52,643 nucleotides of DNA from contig CAJOFE010000015.1 in NCBI GenBank assembly GCA_905233825.1, positions 1-52,643 of the forward strand, written 5' to 3'. Within the stretch, counting starts at the first letter, position 1; each line of letters starts with the position of its first letter. The position numbers and the translations under genes are program-made. Of the stretch, positions 17,108 through 26,800 are shown in pieces. The stretch comes from an uncultured Prevotella sp. GTDB taxonomy: Bacteria > Bacteroidota > Bacteroidia > Bacteroidales > Bacteroidaceae. A model generated the notes under the pieces. That model was not told the DNA's origin, searched no databases, and saw only the letters and a program-made list of their open reading frames with translations.

Positions 17108-18085
17108 TTATGCATGAAACACCCCTGTGGGAAACTGCATGGTGCAGCAATGCAGGCTTCCGTGTTGCTTGATGAGCGAACGGCAGTCTATTCCCACGAT
17201 TTCCCTATCGGGGAAGGCATCGCCGATGATGCGCAGGGCTTCTTGGTCGAGGTCTGGCTGGCCATAGGTAGGACAAAGCACGGCCCCGTTGATGATGAGG
17301 AAGTTAGCATAGGTGGCAGGAAGCCGGTCATTCGTGTCATATATGGGACGGGGTAGGGGTAGGCGCATCAGCTGATAGGGCTTGCCGTCGAGGGTTCGGA
17401 AGGTGCGCAACTGTTCTTCCATCTGTCGCAATTCCTCGTACTGCTCGTCTTTGGGGTCGTCGCATCCTATATATAATAATGTGTCATCGGGAGCAATACG
17501 TACCAGCGTGTCGATATGACCATCGGTATCGTCGCCAGTCAGCTGGCCGTGATCTATCCACAGTACGCGCTCGGCACAGAGATAATCCTTTAGTCGTTCC
17601 TCAATCTGTTCCTTCGTCAACGGTTGGTTGCGATGAGATGCCAGCAGACAGCACGATGTGGTGAAGATAGTACCTCGGCCATCGCTCTCTATGCTTCCCC
17701 CTTCGAGCACGAAGTCCAGATGACTGGCATATTCGCCCTGCACGCTCCCCTCATCGTAGAGCCTTCGGTTGATGGCGTTGTCCAGTTCCGCAGGGAACTT
17801 CTCTCCCCAGCCGTTGAAGCAGAAGTCGAGCAAGCGAGGTGCGAGGTGCGAAGCAATCGGTACAAGGCATATGAACCCATGATCGCGAGCCCAAGTGTCG
17901 TTCGTAGGTGGCCCTACAATGAGCAACGGCTCGTGCTTGCGTATCTCGCGGGCCATCTCTTCATAGGTCGCCAGCACCTCGTCAAGCATCGGAGCCCAGT
18001 CAGTTCCAGCATGCGGCCACGTCAGTTGCACACCGCTTTGCGGTTCCCATTCGGCAGGCAATCGGTAGCGATTCTTTGTAATCAT
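17108..18085 (-). CDS. aguA: Agmatine deiminase
   Basis: A 325-residue enzyme of the peptidyl-arginine deiminase fold that turns agmatine into N-carbamoylputrescine and ammonia. Visible motifs are RLPAEWEPQSGVQLTWPH at the N-terminus, WARDHGF (65-71), LEGGSIESDGRG (127-138), the catalytic TDGHIDT (His190), and the C-terminal GSLHCCTMQ with the catalytic Cys at 313 or 314. Length is slightly short of the usual 340-370. First gene of aguA-aguB-glnN. The -7 box ends only 4 bases before the ATG, so the mRNA may have no leader. Confidence 0.95.
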   Translation of the reverse strand: MITKNRYRLPAEWEPQSGVQLTWPHAGTDWAPMLDEVLATYEEMAREIRKHEPLLIVGPPTNDTWARDHGFICLVPIASHLAPRLLDFCFNGWGEKFPAELDNAINRRLYDEGSVQGEYASHLDFVLEGGSIESDGRGTIFTTSCCLLASHRNQPLTKEQIEERLKDYLCAERVLWIDHGQLTGDDTDGHIDTLVRIAPDDTLLYIGCDDPKDEQYEELRQMEEQLRTFRTLDGKPYQLMRLPLPRPIYDTNDRLPATYANFLIINGAVLCPTYGQPDLDQEALRIIGDAFPDREIVGIDCRSLIKQHGSLHCCTMQFPTGVFHA

Positions 18086-18089
18086 GGTG

Positions 18090-18097
18090 CAAAGGTA
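18090..18097 (-). promoter_or_regulatory. -7 box of aguA, almost touching the start codon
   Basis: TACCTTTG on the minus strand; CACC separates it from the ATG. A TTTTG lies 22 bases further upstream. It is in mirror arrangement with the plus-strand box at 18172-18179. Confidence 0.65.
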
Positions 18098-18130
18098 CGA
18101 AAAATTCGATTAATGAGAACAAAAATCCCA

Positions 18131-18170
18131 AATAATTATCAATTATCAATTGTCAATTGTCAATTATTTT
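18131..18170. repeat. AATTATC/AATTGTC tandem repeat between divergent promoters
   Basis: Five or six 7-9-bp units alternate AATTATC and AATTGTC across the short divergent promoter region. One unit supplies the TTG of the -33 element for the 18187 gene. Confidence 0.7.
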
Positions 18171-18179
18171 GTACCTTTG
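18150..18179 (+). promoter_or_regulatory. Promoter of the 18187 gene
   Basis: TTG (18150-18152), 19 bases, then TACCTTTG (18172-18179). The ATG follows 7 bases later, so the transcript probably starts at or next to the start codon. Confidence 0.75.
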
Positions 18180-18186
18180 CACCGTC

Positions 18187-18723
18187 ATGTTAGAACTGAA
18201 CGATGTTTTGATACATGGAGAGCAGAGCACGCTCTCGATGATGGCCCGTGAGGGACAGCTGACCTGCCTTGTGGGAGGGAATGTGCGCTGGCTGCATGCT
18301 ATACTGGGTTTTGAGCCTGTCATCTCGGGCTTTATCAGCATCGACGGTGAGCCGCTCACGCCTCGCTCTGCTGCTTCAATGCGCCGTCTGATGGCCTTTG
18401 TGCCCGATTCCTTAGATGCTGTCGGACAAATCAATGTCTATGATCCACCCGCCGTGCAGGATATCTTCGCCCTGAAAGCCAATCGCCAGCAAGCCATTTC
18501 CAACGGCCTGCTCTCGGAAGAAATGAAACGCACGGGCACCACAGGGATTAAAGCCCAACTGCTGGCTGTTGCCGGACTCTTGAATCGTCGTATCCTGCTC
18601 ATCGACAGTCCTGATGTCGCCTCGCTTCCTTATCTCCGTCATCAGGCCGATACTGGGCACATCGTCGTCATCTGCAGTTCCAACAATGCTGTCATCAGTG
18701 CAACCGATAATGTAGTGGAGTGA
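18187..18723 (+). CDS. Degenerate ABC-type ATPase-like protein
   Basis: A 178-residue protein with the outline of an ABC ATPase but not its catalytic residues. The N-terminus (LELNDVLIHG, then REGQLTCLVGGN) fits the first strands of an ABC domain. The Walker A position reads VGGNVRWLHAIL and lacks the GKS/T lysine. The expected ISIDGEPLTP and Walker B-like ILLIDSPDVASLP segments follow; the latter has no catalytic Glu, and no LSGG signature is clear. It is therefore likely an inactive or much-altered ATPase. The start is the ATG at 18187. It is alone on this strand, divergent from aguA; role unknown. Confidence 0.75.
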   Translation: MLELNDVLIHGEQSTLSMMAREGQLTCLVGGNVRWLHAILGFEPVISGFISIDGEPLTPRSAASMRRLMAFVPDSLDAVGQINVYDPPAVQDIFALKANRQQAISNGLLSEEMKRTGTTGIKAQLLAVAGLLNRRILLIDSPDVASLPYLRHQADTGHIVVICSSNNAVISATDNVVE

Positions 18724-18830
18724 CGGCATGTTCAAAAACAAATGCCATTTCCAGGGCTTGGAAATGGCATTTCGGAGGCTTGGAAGTGCCGTTTCCGAGG
18801 CATGAAAACGGCATTAACTAATTTGTAGTT
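18724..18830. repeat. 22-bp-periodic array with hairpin potential
   Basis: Contains 22-bp units at 18755-18776, 18777-18798 and a third partial one, with cores GAAATGGCAT, GAAGTGCCGT and GAAAACGGCAT. AAATGCCATTTCC before them pairs with GGAAATGGCATTT, so a stable hairpin forms between the two convergent genes. Related to 7111-7167. Confidence 0.7.
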
Positions 18831-19610
18831 TTAGTTTTCCATAATGTTCACTCTGACGGTTTTGCCAGTGGTCGCTCCTTGATAGATGTATATGACATCT
18901 ACTCCTGCCGTTTGTGCATTTTTAAATAAGACCTGTGCCTCGGGTGAGTTGGAAAGATTGTTTCTGATATTTCCCTTGATGATTTCGGCATTCTCGCTCA
19001 TGGCATCCATGTCGGCAGCAGTTTCATCGATATCGTAATAATATCTGAATTCTGTGTCAGTCAGTTCCACTTTCACCATTGTGGTTACAAAGTCTATGGT
19101 CCAAGGTATCTGCAAGCTCATAAGATCACATTGTGCTTCCAAGAATTCGTGGGCCAGCTCTTTGGGGTCGCCCTTCTGATTGATAATTCTGTCTAGCTCA
19201 TCGCTTGAGAAACGAACTTGTACATTTTCTTCTCTACTTTGGTTTGTGATGGCGGCCTCGAAATTGTTTTTTGCTTCAATAATCAGACGAAACAAAGTGA
19301 GGTTTGATTCATCCATAGTTCGCAAGTTGGTAGAAAATGCACGTTTCAACACCTCAGTATCTTGTTTGGCTTTTTGAAAGGGTGAGAAAAGTTGGTCAAC
19401 TAGCGTATAAGTAACCTTAACCACATCATTTTTGTAGGAGATATCTGTCATTTTCATCATAGGACTGATGATCATGGGAAGATCCTTCTGCATTTCCTTG
19501 ATGCCCTTTTCCAATTTGGCGCTTGCTTGACTTTGACGGTTATTGGAACAGCTGCACATTATAATGCAGGCCAGCATTCCAATTGATAATGAATAGATTA
19601 TTTGTTTCAT
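18831..19610 (-). CDS. Hypothetical lipoprotein
   Basis: A 259-residue predicted lipoprotein (signal MKQIIYSLSI..., lipobox around IMCS-C, Cys19 or Cys21). The mature part has a short helical lead (SAKLEKGIKEMQKDLP), two similar strand-helix segments around VKVTYTLVDQLF and VKVELTDTEFRYYYD, and a C-terminal NAQTAGVDVIYIYQG stretch. The pattern resembles small envelope-stress or Imm-like lipoproteins, but I do not recognise a family. Its G+C is lower than its neighbours. It lies downstream of the sugar-transport operon with a hairpin in between, and is probably separate. Confidence 0.7.
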   Translation of the reverse strand: MKQIIYSLSIGMLACIIMCSCSNNRQSQASAKLEKGIKEMQKDLPMIISPMMKMTDISYKNDVVKVTYTLVDQLFSPFQKAKQDTEVLKRAFSTNLRTMDESNLTLFRLIIEAKNNFEAAITNQSREENVQVRFSSDELDRIINQKGDPKELAHEFLEAQCDLMSLQIPWTIDFVTTMVKVELTDTEFRYYYDIDETAADMDAMSENAEIIKGNIRNNLSNSPEAQVLFKNAQTAGVDVIYIYQGATTGKTVRVNIMEN

Positions 19611-19722
19611 GCGTTTTTACTATATGTAGTTTAATATGAGGGTTGCAATGTGAGCCGAAGACCAGATAGGCCTTTCGTGCGCAGGGATTGGCAGTGACCT
19701 GTTCGAAGACGGGAATCGTAGA

Positions 19723-19761
19723 ATCAGAGCCAACCGCAGACGAGGCTGGGTTGGCTCTGAT
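19723..19761 (-). terminator. Stem-loop after the PL11-GH3-MFS operon
   Basis: A perfect 13-bp inverted repeat (ATCAGAGCCAACC and its complement) with a 13-base loop, 18 bases past the transporter stop codon. No T-run follows, so it may act as a 3' end stabiliser or a weak terminator. Confidence 0.6.
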
Positions 19762-19778
19762 GATAGGATGATGATCAA

Positions 19779-21254
19779 TTACTTGTTTTTGCGGTTCTTC
19801 CACAGGTTGGTCATGTCCTCCAGCGTCTTGCCCTTGGTCTCGGGAACGAGCTTCCAGACGAAGATGGCGGCTACGACGCAGATGATGCCATAGAGACCGT
19901 AGGTGAACCAGTGGCCGAAGTCGTCGCCCTCAGACAGGTGCATGTTGAACATGGGCACGAAGGTAGAGCTGACGATGAAGTTGAAGATCCACTGGAAGGC
20001 TACAGCAATGGCGACGGCAGCACCACGGATGGTGTTGGGGAAGATCTCGGCAATGAGCACCCAGGTGATGGGACCCCACGAGAACATGAACGAAGCGGAG
20101 TAGATGAGCAACGAGGCTGCAGTGACAAACTCCAGTCCTGCATGGCCGAAGGTGACGGCTACGCCCAGGGCGCCTGCTGCCATACCTAATGAGCCGCTGA
20201 TGAGCAGGGGCTTGCGTCCCCACTTCTCGACGGTAAAGATAGCCACCAGCGTGAAGAGAATGTTGATGATGCCCATGAAGACGGTAATCATCATCGGGTT
20301 GTCCATACCCATGTCACCGAAGATGCGTGGTGCATAGTAGAGTACGGCGTTGATACCTACAGCCTGCTGGAACACGCTGAGCATGATGCCGATGAAGATA
20401 CACATAGCACCGTAGGTCATCAGCTTCTCGGTCTTTACAACCATCGTATCCTTGATGTCCTGCAGAATCTGCTGGGCTTTCGACTGTCCGTTGATGCGCG
20501 ACAGAATGCCCAAAGCCTTCTGGTCCTGTCCGATGCTGACGAGGTAACGTGGCGTTTCGGGCACGAAGCAGATGAGCAGGGCGAAGAGTCCTGCAGGTAC
20601 GGCCTCAGAACCGAACATATAGCGCCATCCTGTGGTGACTGTCCATTGTGCAGCGGGGTTGATGGCGGCAATGCCCTTACCCATCTCCTCAACCAGCGGC
20701 TGGATATGGTCGCCCAGAATGAAGAAGTTCACAAAATAGACAACCAGCTGACCAAAGATAATAGCGAACTGGTTCCAAGAAACAAGCATGCCACGGATGT
20801 TCGAAGGAGCTACCTCGCCGATGTACATGGGGCAGATGGCAGAAGCCAGACCTACGCCGATACCACCGATGATACGGTAGAAGTTGAACATGAGAAGCAA
20901 AGAATAGGTAGCCTTGCCATGCTCGAAGAACAGGAACTCAGGCGACATGCTGCCCAATGCTGAGATAAAGAACAGCAGACCGGCAATGATGAGCGACTTC
21001 TTACGGCCTAAGCGCGTAGCCAGCAAGCCGGAGAGAGCCGAACCGATGATACAGCCGATGAGGGCCGATGCAGAAGTAAAGCCGTGCCAGCCGTCGGTGT
21101 AGGCGAAGTCTTTGGCTTCCATGAAGAATGCTTGCAGTCCTTTCTCGGCACCCGAGATGACTGCGGTATCGTAGCCGAAGAGCAGTCCGCCCAATACGGC
21201 CACCATGACGATTGAAATGAGGTAGCCACGGCTACCCTTGTCTGTTTGTACCAT
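19779..21254 (-). CDS. Sugar:proton symporter (MFS, xylose/arabinose type)
   Basis: A 491-residue major facilitator of the sugar porter family with about 12 membrane helices. Signatures are GYDTAVISGAEKG in helix 1, RLGRKKSL after helix 2, GGIGVGLASAICPMYIGE, PETPRYLV at the end of the first half, QQAVGINAVLYYAPRIF in helix 7, and PETKGKTLEDM at the C-terminus. This matches XylE-type D-xylose:H+ symporters best, though glucose or arabinose transport cannot be excluded. It follows the GH3 gene by 12 bases, so it probably imports the monosaccharide that enzyme releases. Confidence 0.93.
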   Translation of the reverse strand: MVQTDKGSRGYLISIVMVAVLGGLLFGYDTAVISGAEKGLQAFFMEAKDFAYTDGWHGFTSASALIGCIIGSALSGLLATRLGRKKSLIIAGLLFFISALGSMSPEFLFFEHGKATYSLLLMFNFYRIIGGIGVGLASAICPMYIGEVAPSNIRGMLVSWNQFAIIFGQLVVYFVNFFILGDHIQPLVEEMGKGIAAINPAAQWTVTTGWRYMFGSEAVPAGLFALLICFVPETPRYLVSIGQDQKALGILSRINGQSKAQQILQDIKDTMVVKTEKLMTYGAMCIFIGIMLSVFQQAVGINAVLYYAPRIFGDMGMDNPMMITVFMGIINILFTLVAIFTVEKWGRKPLLISGSLGMAAGALGVAVTFGHAGLEFVTAASLLIYSASFMFSWGPITWVLIAEIFPNTIRGAAVAIAVAFQWIFNFIVSSTFVPMFNMHLSEGDDFGHWFTYGLYGIICVVAAIFVWKLVPETKGKTLEDMTNLWKNRKNK

Positions 21255-21266
21255 AGTGTTAATTTA

Positions 21267-23825
21267 TTAGATGTTAATTATAAGTTTCTGTAAATCTTTA
21301 TCAGCGCTGCTGGTTCCCACCATCAGTTCATATTCACCAGGCACCACGCGCATGGTATTCGTCGTGGCATCCCAGTTCTCGAAACGCTCACGAGGTAGGG
21401 CGATGGTTACCTCGCGGCTCTCGCCTGGCCTCAGCGTGACGCGTTGGTAGGCACGGAGTGCTTTCAGTGGGCCTTCAGTATCAGCAGTACGGCGTATATA
21501 TACCTGAATAGTCTCAGTTCCCTGTCGCTTGCCCGTGTTCTTCACGGTGCAGGTAATGCTGTTGGCAGTATAGGTGGGGTTGCTTATATTAAAAGATGTG
21601 TAGCTCAGACCGTAGCCGAAGGGATAGAGAGGTTCGCCTTTGAAGTAGCGGTAGGTACGGTCGCGCATGCGGTAGTCGAGGAAATCGGGTAGCTGGGAGT
21701 CATCCTTGTAGAAGGTGACGGGCAGTTTGCCGCTGGGGTTCGTCTTGCCAGTCAGCACCTCGGCCAATGCCTGTCCGCCCTGTTCGCCACCATACCAAGC
21801 CTGCAGGATGGCATCGCAGCATTCGACTTCAGGAGTCAATGCGACGGCACCACCCGAGCAATTGACGAAGATGACCTGCTTACCAGCGTCGTGCAGCATA
21901 CGAAGGAAGTCGCGCTGAGCCTGTGGCAGTTCAATGCTGGTACGGTCACCGCCTTTGAACCCAGGCTCTTCCACGCGCATCTGCTCACCCTCTACACGGG
22001 GAGAAATGCCACCTACGAAGACCACCGTCTTGGCAGTGCCAATCTGTTGGAGAATCTGCTCGCGGGTAGGCGTATATCTCTTGTAGATGTCAAACTGCAT
22101 GTTGGCCATATCGGTTTCCTGCACGTACTCAATAACGAGGCTATATTGCTGACCACCCTTGACGGTGAGCTCGTGGTTGGCTTCCTGGATGCGCTGGCGT
22201 GGTTGCCAGAGGTTAATGATGGTATCGCCGTTCAGCAGGACGCGCACCCTGTCATCAATGGCAAAGTGCAGTTGCAGGATCTCATCCTGTGTGGTCTTGA
22301 AAACTCCTTCGTAGCGTGCAGAGAAATGCTCCAGCTTCACGCCAGGTGCAAAGACGGTGGCACCACCGTTGTTCAGTTTGATGGGTTCCGTATAGATGAC
22401 TGTCGTTACGGGCTGACCTTCCATCTGCTCGTTGTTCCAGTATGTGGCTTTCATGCCACGCTTGTTGTCGGGAGTGGAGAAGTCGCCGAAGAAACTCTCA
22501 GACACTTCCCTGCGTGTCAGTCCACAGCCAGGCACATACCTTACTTTTTTCTTGCCCAATAGGTTCTCCATACCCTGAAGGGCAGTAATGGTATAAGTGG
22601 GATAGCCTGAGTAGTTGCCCCACATCATCACCGAGTCATTGGCGTTGGGACCCATGACAACAAGGTTGTTGGAGGCGAGAGGTAAGATGCCGTTATTCTT
22701 CAATAGCACAATGCCTTCGCGGGCCATCTGCAGGGCCATTTGTTTGTGCTCTTTCGAGGCGACGACGCTTTCAGGAATCTTTGTCCATTCCACCATATCA
22801 TCGGGGTCGAAGTCGCCCAACTTCATACGCGCGATGAGCAGACGACGCAGGCTGGTGTCAATCTCTTTCTCGCTAATCCATCCGTTCTTTACTGCATCTG
22901 TCAAATTGCGGTACAGACTGCCACACTCCACGTCGGTGCCTGCACGCACAGCAATGGCTGTGGCCTGCTCGGGCGTTTCCACCACGTTATGATAGTTGGG
23001 CAGGAAGTCGTTGATAGCCCAGCAGTCGCTGGTAATGAGTCCTTTGAAGCCCCATTCGTCACGCAGGATATGCTGTTCGTAGCGTGATTGTGCACAGCAA
23101 GGCTCGCCGTCGATACGTTGGTAGGCACACATCACCTCTTCGACATTGGCTTCCTGCACCAGCGCCTTGAAAGCAGGCAGGTAGGTTTCCCACAGGTCGC
23201 GCTCGGGCAGGTCTTCTACATTGAATGTATGGCGGTTCCACTCAGGACCGCTATGTACGGCGAAATGCTTGGCGCAGGCCAACAGCTTACGGTACTTGGC
23301 ATCGTCGGGTCCTTGCAGGCCGCGCACAACGGCCACGCCCATTCTCGACGTCAGGTAGGGGTCTTCTCCGTATGTTTCTTGTCCGCGTCCCCATCGCGGG
23401 TCACGGAAAATATTGATGTTTGGTGTCCAGAAAGACAGACTCTGATATTGTCTGATGCGTCCGGAGCGCTTGGCTTGCTGTGCCTTTACACGAGCCTCGT
23501 CGCTGACGGCATCGAATACCTGTTGCAGCAGGGCATCGTCCCACGATGCAGCCATAGCCATCGTGATAGGAAACACGGTGGCATAGCCATTACGGCCTAC
23601 GCCGTGCAGGGCTTCGTTCCACCACTCGAAGTGTGGTACGCCCAATCGCTCAATGGCAGCCGAGCCGTGCATCATCAGTCTTGTTTTTTCCTCAAGCGTC
23701 AGGCGCCCAAGAAGGTCTTCTGCCCGTTGCTCAATAGGGAGCGATGTGTTTTGGTAGGGCAGTTGCTGAGCTTGTATGTTCAGCGTGGCTACCATTGCCA
23801 TAGAGAATAAGAGTTTCTTTTTCAT
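21267..23825 (-). CDS. Glycoside hydrolase family 3 with PA14-like insert
   Basis: An 852-residue secreted GH3 enzyme (signal peptide 1-20). The catalytic barrel (about 30-340) has the nucleophile Asp267 in ITSDCWAI, KHFAVHSGPEWNRH near 186, and FWTPNINIFRDPRWGRGQE. The second alpha/beta domain is interrupted by a PA14-like beta domain (about 455-580: MKATYWNNEQMEG, LHFAIDDRVRVLLNGD), and an Fn3-like domain ends the protein (about 755-845). This layout is that of bacterial beta-xylosidases and beta-glucosidases of GH3. The xylose-type symporter next door favours beta-xylosidase, but that is inference. It sits in one operon with a PL11 lyase (25-base gap). Confidence 0.93.
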   Translation of the reverse strand: MKKKLLFSMAMVATLNIQAQQLPYQNTSLPIEQRAEDLLGRLTLEEKTRLMMHGSAAIERLGVPHFEWWNEALHGVGRNGYATVFPITMAMAASWDDALLQQVFDAVSDEARVKAQQAKRSGRIRQYQSLSFWTPNINIFRDPRWGRGQETYGEDPYLTSRMGVAVVRGLQGPDDAKYRKLLACAKHFAVHSGPEWNRHTFNVEDLPERDLWETYLPAFKALVQEANVEEVMCAYQRIDGEPCCAQSRYEQHILRDEWGFKGLITSDCWAINDFLPNYHNVVETPEQATAIAVRAGTDVECGSLYRNLTDAVKNGWISEKEIDTSLRRLLIARMKLGDFDPDDMVEWTKIPESVVASKEHKQMALQMAREGIVLLKNNGILPLASNNLVVMGPNANDSVMMWGNYSGYPTYTITALQGMENLLGKKKVRYVPGCGLTRREVSESFFGDFSTPDNKRGMKATYWNNEQMEGQPVTTVIYTEPIKLNNGGATVFAPGVKLEHFSARYEGVFKTTQDEILQLHFAIDDRVRVLLNGDTIINLWQPRQRIQEANHELTVKGGQQYSLVIEYVQETDMANMQFDIYKRYTPTREQILQQIGTAKTVVFVGGISPRVEGEQMRVEEPGFKGGDRTSIELPQAQRDFLRMLHDAGKQVIFVNCSGGAVALTPEVECCDAILQAWYGGEQGGQALAEVLTGKTNPSGKLPVTFYKDDSQLPDFLDYRMRDRTYRYFKGEPLYPFGYGLSYTSFNISNPTYTANSITCTVKNTGKRQGTETIQVYIRRTADTEGPLKALRAYQRVTLRPGESREVTIALPRERFENWDATTNTMRVVPGEYELMVGTSSADKDLQKLIINI

Positions 23826-23850
23826 GTCTTGTCTTGTATTGTTGTTGGTT

Positions 23851-26800
23851 TTATTTTACAATGAACTTACGCCCCTCGTATACATAGATGCCTGCGGGCA
23901 GACCTTCTGTATTGGTAGCATTGGCACGCACCAGACGGCCACGGGTATCGTAGATGTCAAAGGGTGCGTGATGTGTGGTGAGCGGTGAGATGGCAGTCTC
24001 GATGGATTTCACGAAGAGCAGCCCCTCGCTGATACGGCTGGTGTCCCACTCAATACCGCCTTGCATATCGAATTTAGGCGTTCCACTGAACGAGGCAGCA
24101 GTGAAGATGCGAATACTGTCGCCCACCTGCAATGTGTTGTTGTCGGCTGGCACAATGCGGATGGTGCCGTCAATGGTGAGTCCTTTGGTAAACTCAAAGT
24201 TGGTGCAACCGTTATTGGTTGCCGTAGCACAACGTGTGGCGGTAATGGCCAGCACGCCTTTGATAGTAGTGGCCGAGTTGGTCAGTGCCTTTGTCTTTGA
24301 GAGACATGACAGGATGCCATTCTCGCCAACGGTCAACCGGCCAGTTCCTAATAGGGCATTGGCTCCTAAGCAGAGTTCGCCTTCATTGATACTGGTTGTA
24401 CCCGTATTGTCGCTGGCACCGTTCCATGTTGCCTTACCGTTACCCATTTTTACGAGATTGGCATTGGCCGTTACCTTGCCGTTGAAGGTCCAGTCTTCGT
24501 CGTTGCCCACCTGCCAGGTATTTGCACCGACGCTGGCTCCATTACTGAAGGTACAACTGCCTCCCAGTTTTCCGTTGCCAGCCAGACGACCTATACGGAA
24601 TGTCTTACCGCTATTCTGTACCTCCACGTCGGCAGCAATATTCATGGTGCCATTGGGCATGCCATTGCTGGTATCGAGAGTGAAGCGGCCTGTTGGATCA
24701 CCATTTGATACAGGCTTCAGTGTCCCTTCGAAATCTTTCAGGTTCAGGGCCACGCGGGTGCGGGTGGCATACCATTTGTCGGCACCGCTACCACCAGAGC
24801 GTACGGGGCATGAGACGGTCAGCGTGCCTTTGCCTGTTACCTTATTAGAGTAGGTGGCATCATTCACCAGGTTCCAAGTGCCGTTCTTACCTTCTGCCAT
24901 CACAATGGCATAGCTGGTGCCTGTATTCTCGTTCAGCGTACCGCCTTGGAACTCTACGGTCTTGGCAGGCGTATTGGCATTAACGCACTGTACGGTGCCA
25001 GCCTGAATGATAAGACGTGTGAGTCCCGTGTTCGATACGTTCAGCTTCATCCAGCCAGTGCCTTTCTTCGTGAGCATGGTACCCGACATGGCTTTATCGA
25101 CCACGAAGTCCTGGGCGTTGTTGATGATGCCGCCCTGTTCGCTTTCAAACTTGATGGGTGAGCCGTTGGTCACGGCTGCTGTGGTGCGCAGCTCAGCTCC
25201 GTTCTCCATAACGAACTTAGCGGCCTGCGTGGTAACGCCTCCCAGATTGCCCTTGGGCTGGTTGGTATTAGCCAGCGAAGAAATACTGACAATGCCGCCT
25301 GAAAGACGGTTGCCACCAGTATAGCTGTTATCGGTCTTGATAGTCAGCATACCCGTTCCCTGTTTCACTAAGGTGGTGTTGCCCACAAGTGCGCCTGTGC
25401 CGCTGAAGGTGTAGGCCTTGGTATTATCTACCAATACGGTGTCAGCCTCTAAATCACCGTTCAGCGTGACAGTGAACTTTGTGGCCGTATCGTCGAAGCG
25501 CACATTGTCACCAGTAACGAATATATCGCTTTGTCCGTCGCCACTCAGGAAGTTCTCAGCGCCGGCCATGTTCCAAATGTTTGATTCGTTACCCGTCCAG
25601 GTAACAGAGCCTGCATCGCGCACACCTGATATAATAAGGTATAGCTTGCCATCGGTCAGCTCCAACTTGGCCTTCATCTTTGTGCCGAGTCCTTCTATAC
25701 GGATGTCATCGAGCGAGCCTTGTAAAGTCTCCACCGTTCCCAACAGGTAACTGCCTGTTGCTGGGTCTTCACCTTCGGCACCATGACTGGAGAACTCGAA
25801 TACTGGTGTCAGATATTTGGGACCATACTGCCAATTCTTTTTCTCAATACTTAATAGTTTGGCCACAATTTGGTCAGACTGCAGCTGATCGTTATAGATG
25901 TCGAAGATAACGCGTGCGCCGAAGCCCAGCATGAGCGAGTCGGTAGTGATAGTGCCGATATGATCGGTATGGCCAGGACGCAACTTGGCATCATAGTCCA
26001 TGCGGATGCTGCGGAACTGCCCACCGTCGCTGTTCAGCTCGGCAAAACGGTTCATCCATAACGGGGAGTGGAGCATGGAACCGTCGAAGTTCACAACACC
26101 TGCCCAGATGTCGGTATTTCCTGTGTGGCGCTGTTCTACGTTTGGCAGACTGAGAATGCCGTCGCCCTGTTTCACCAATCGGGTGGTACCGCTGAAACCT
26201 GCTCCTTCTAGGGTGCAGGTGAAATAGTCGTAGTTAATCTTGGCACCGCCATTCTTGATAGTGCTGTTCGTTCCCTGTACCCACGACGGCACATTGAATG
26301 TGGCCACCCATGGTTGAGCACCGTCAGCAATGGTGATTTTCGTGTCGTTAGTCTCACATACAATGACGTGTAGGTTGTTGTGCTGTGTGCCGATGGTTCC
26401 TCCGTTGGTAATTTCCGTACGACCAGTCATCGTAAGGGGTGGGGGAGCCTGTGTGATACCCTCCATTTGTCCTAAGAAATAACTTTTGTGAGGTGGCTGG
26501 TTATAGCCCATGCACTGCCACACCATCGCATTGCGATACTGGTGGTCGTGCCACAAGGTATAGATTCCGTAGGTCGTGGGCGTATTGGTGGTGAAGATGC
26601 GGATGGTCTTACTGCCCTGTGTGCCGTTGCGCATGACCACTTCCTCGCGCCAGTCGCCGATGATGTCGGCAATGGCGCCTGGATTGTTCTTCGAGCTGTT
26701 AGCTGTGTTCGTGCCGTCCATTGTGATGAGACGTCCGCCACCAGGCTTGTAGATGGCACCGCTACGGGCATTGCTACCAGGAGAGTCGAATACCTCGTCG

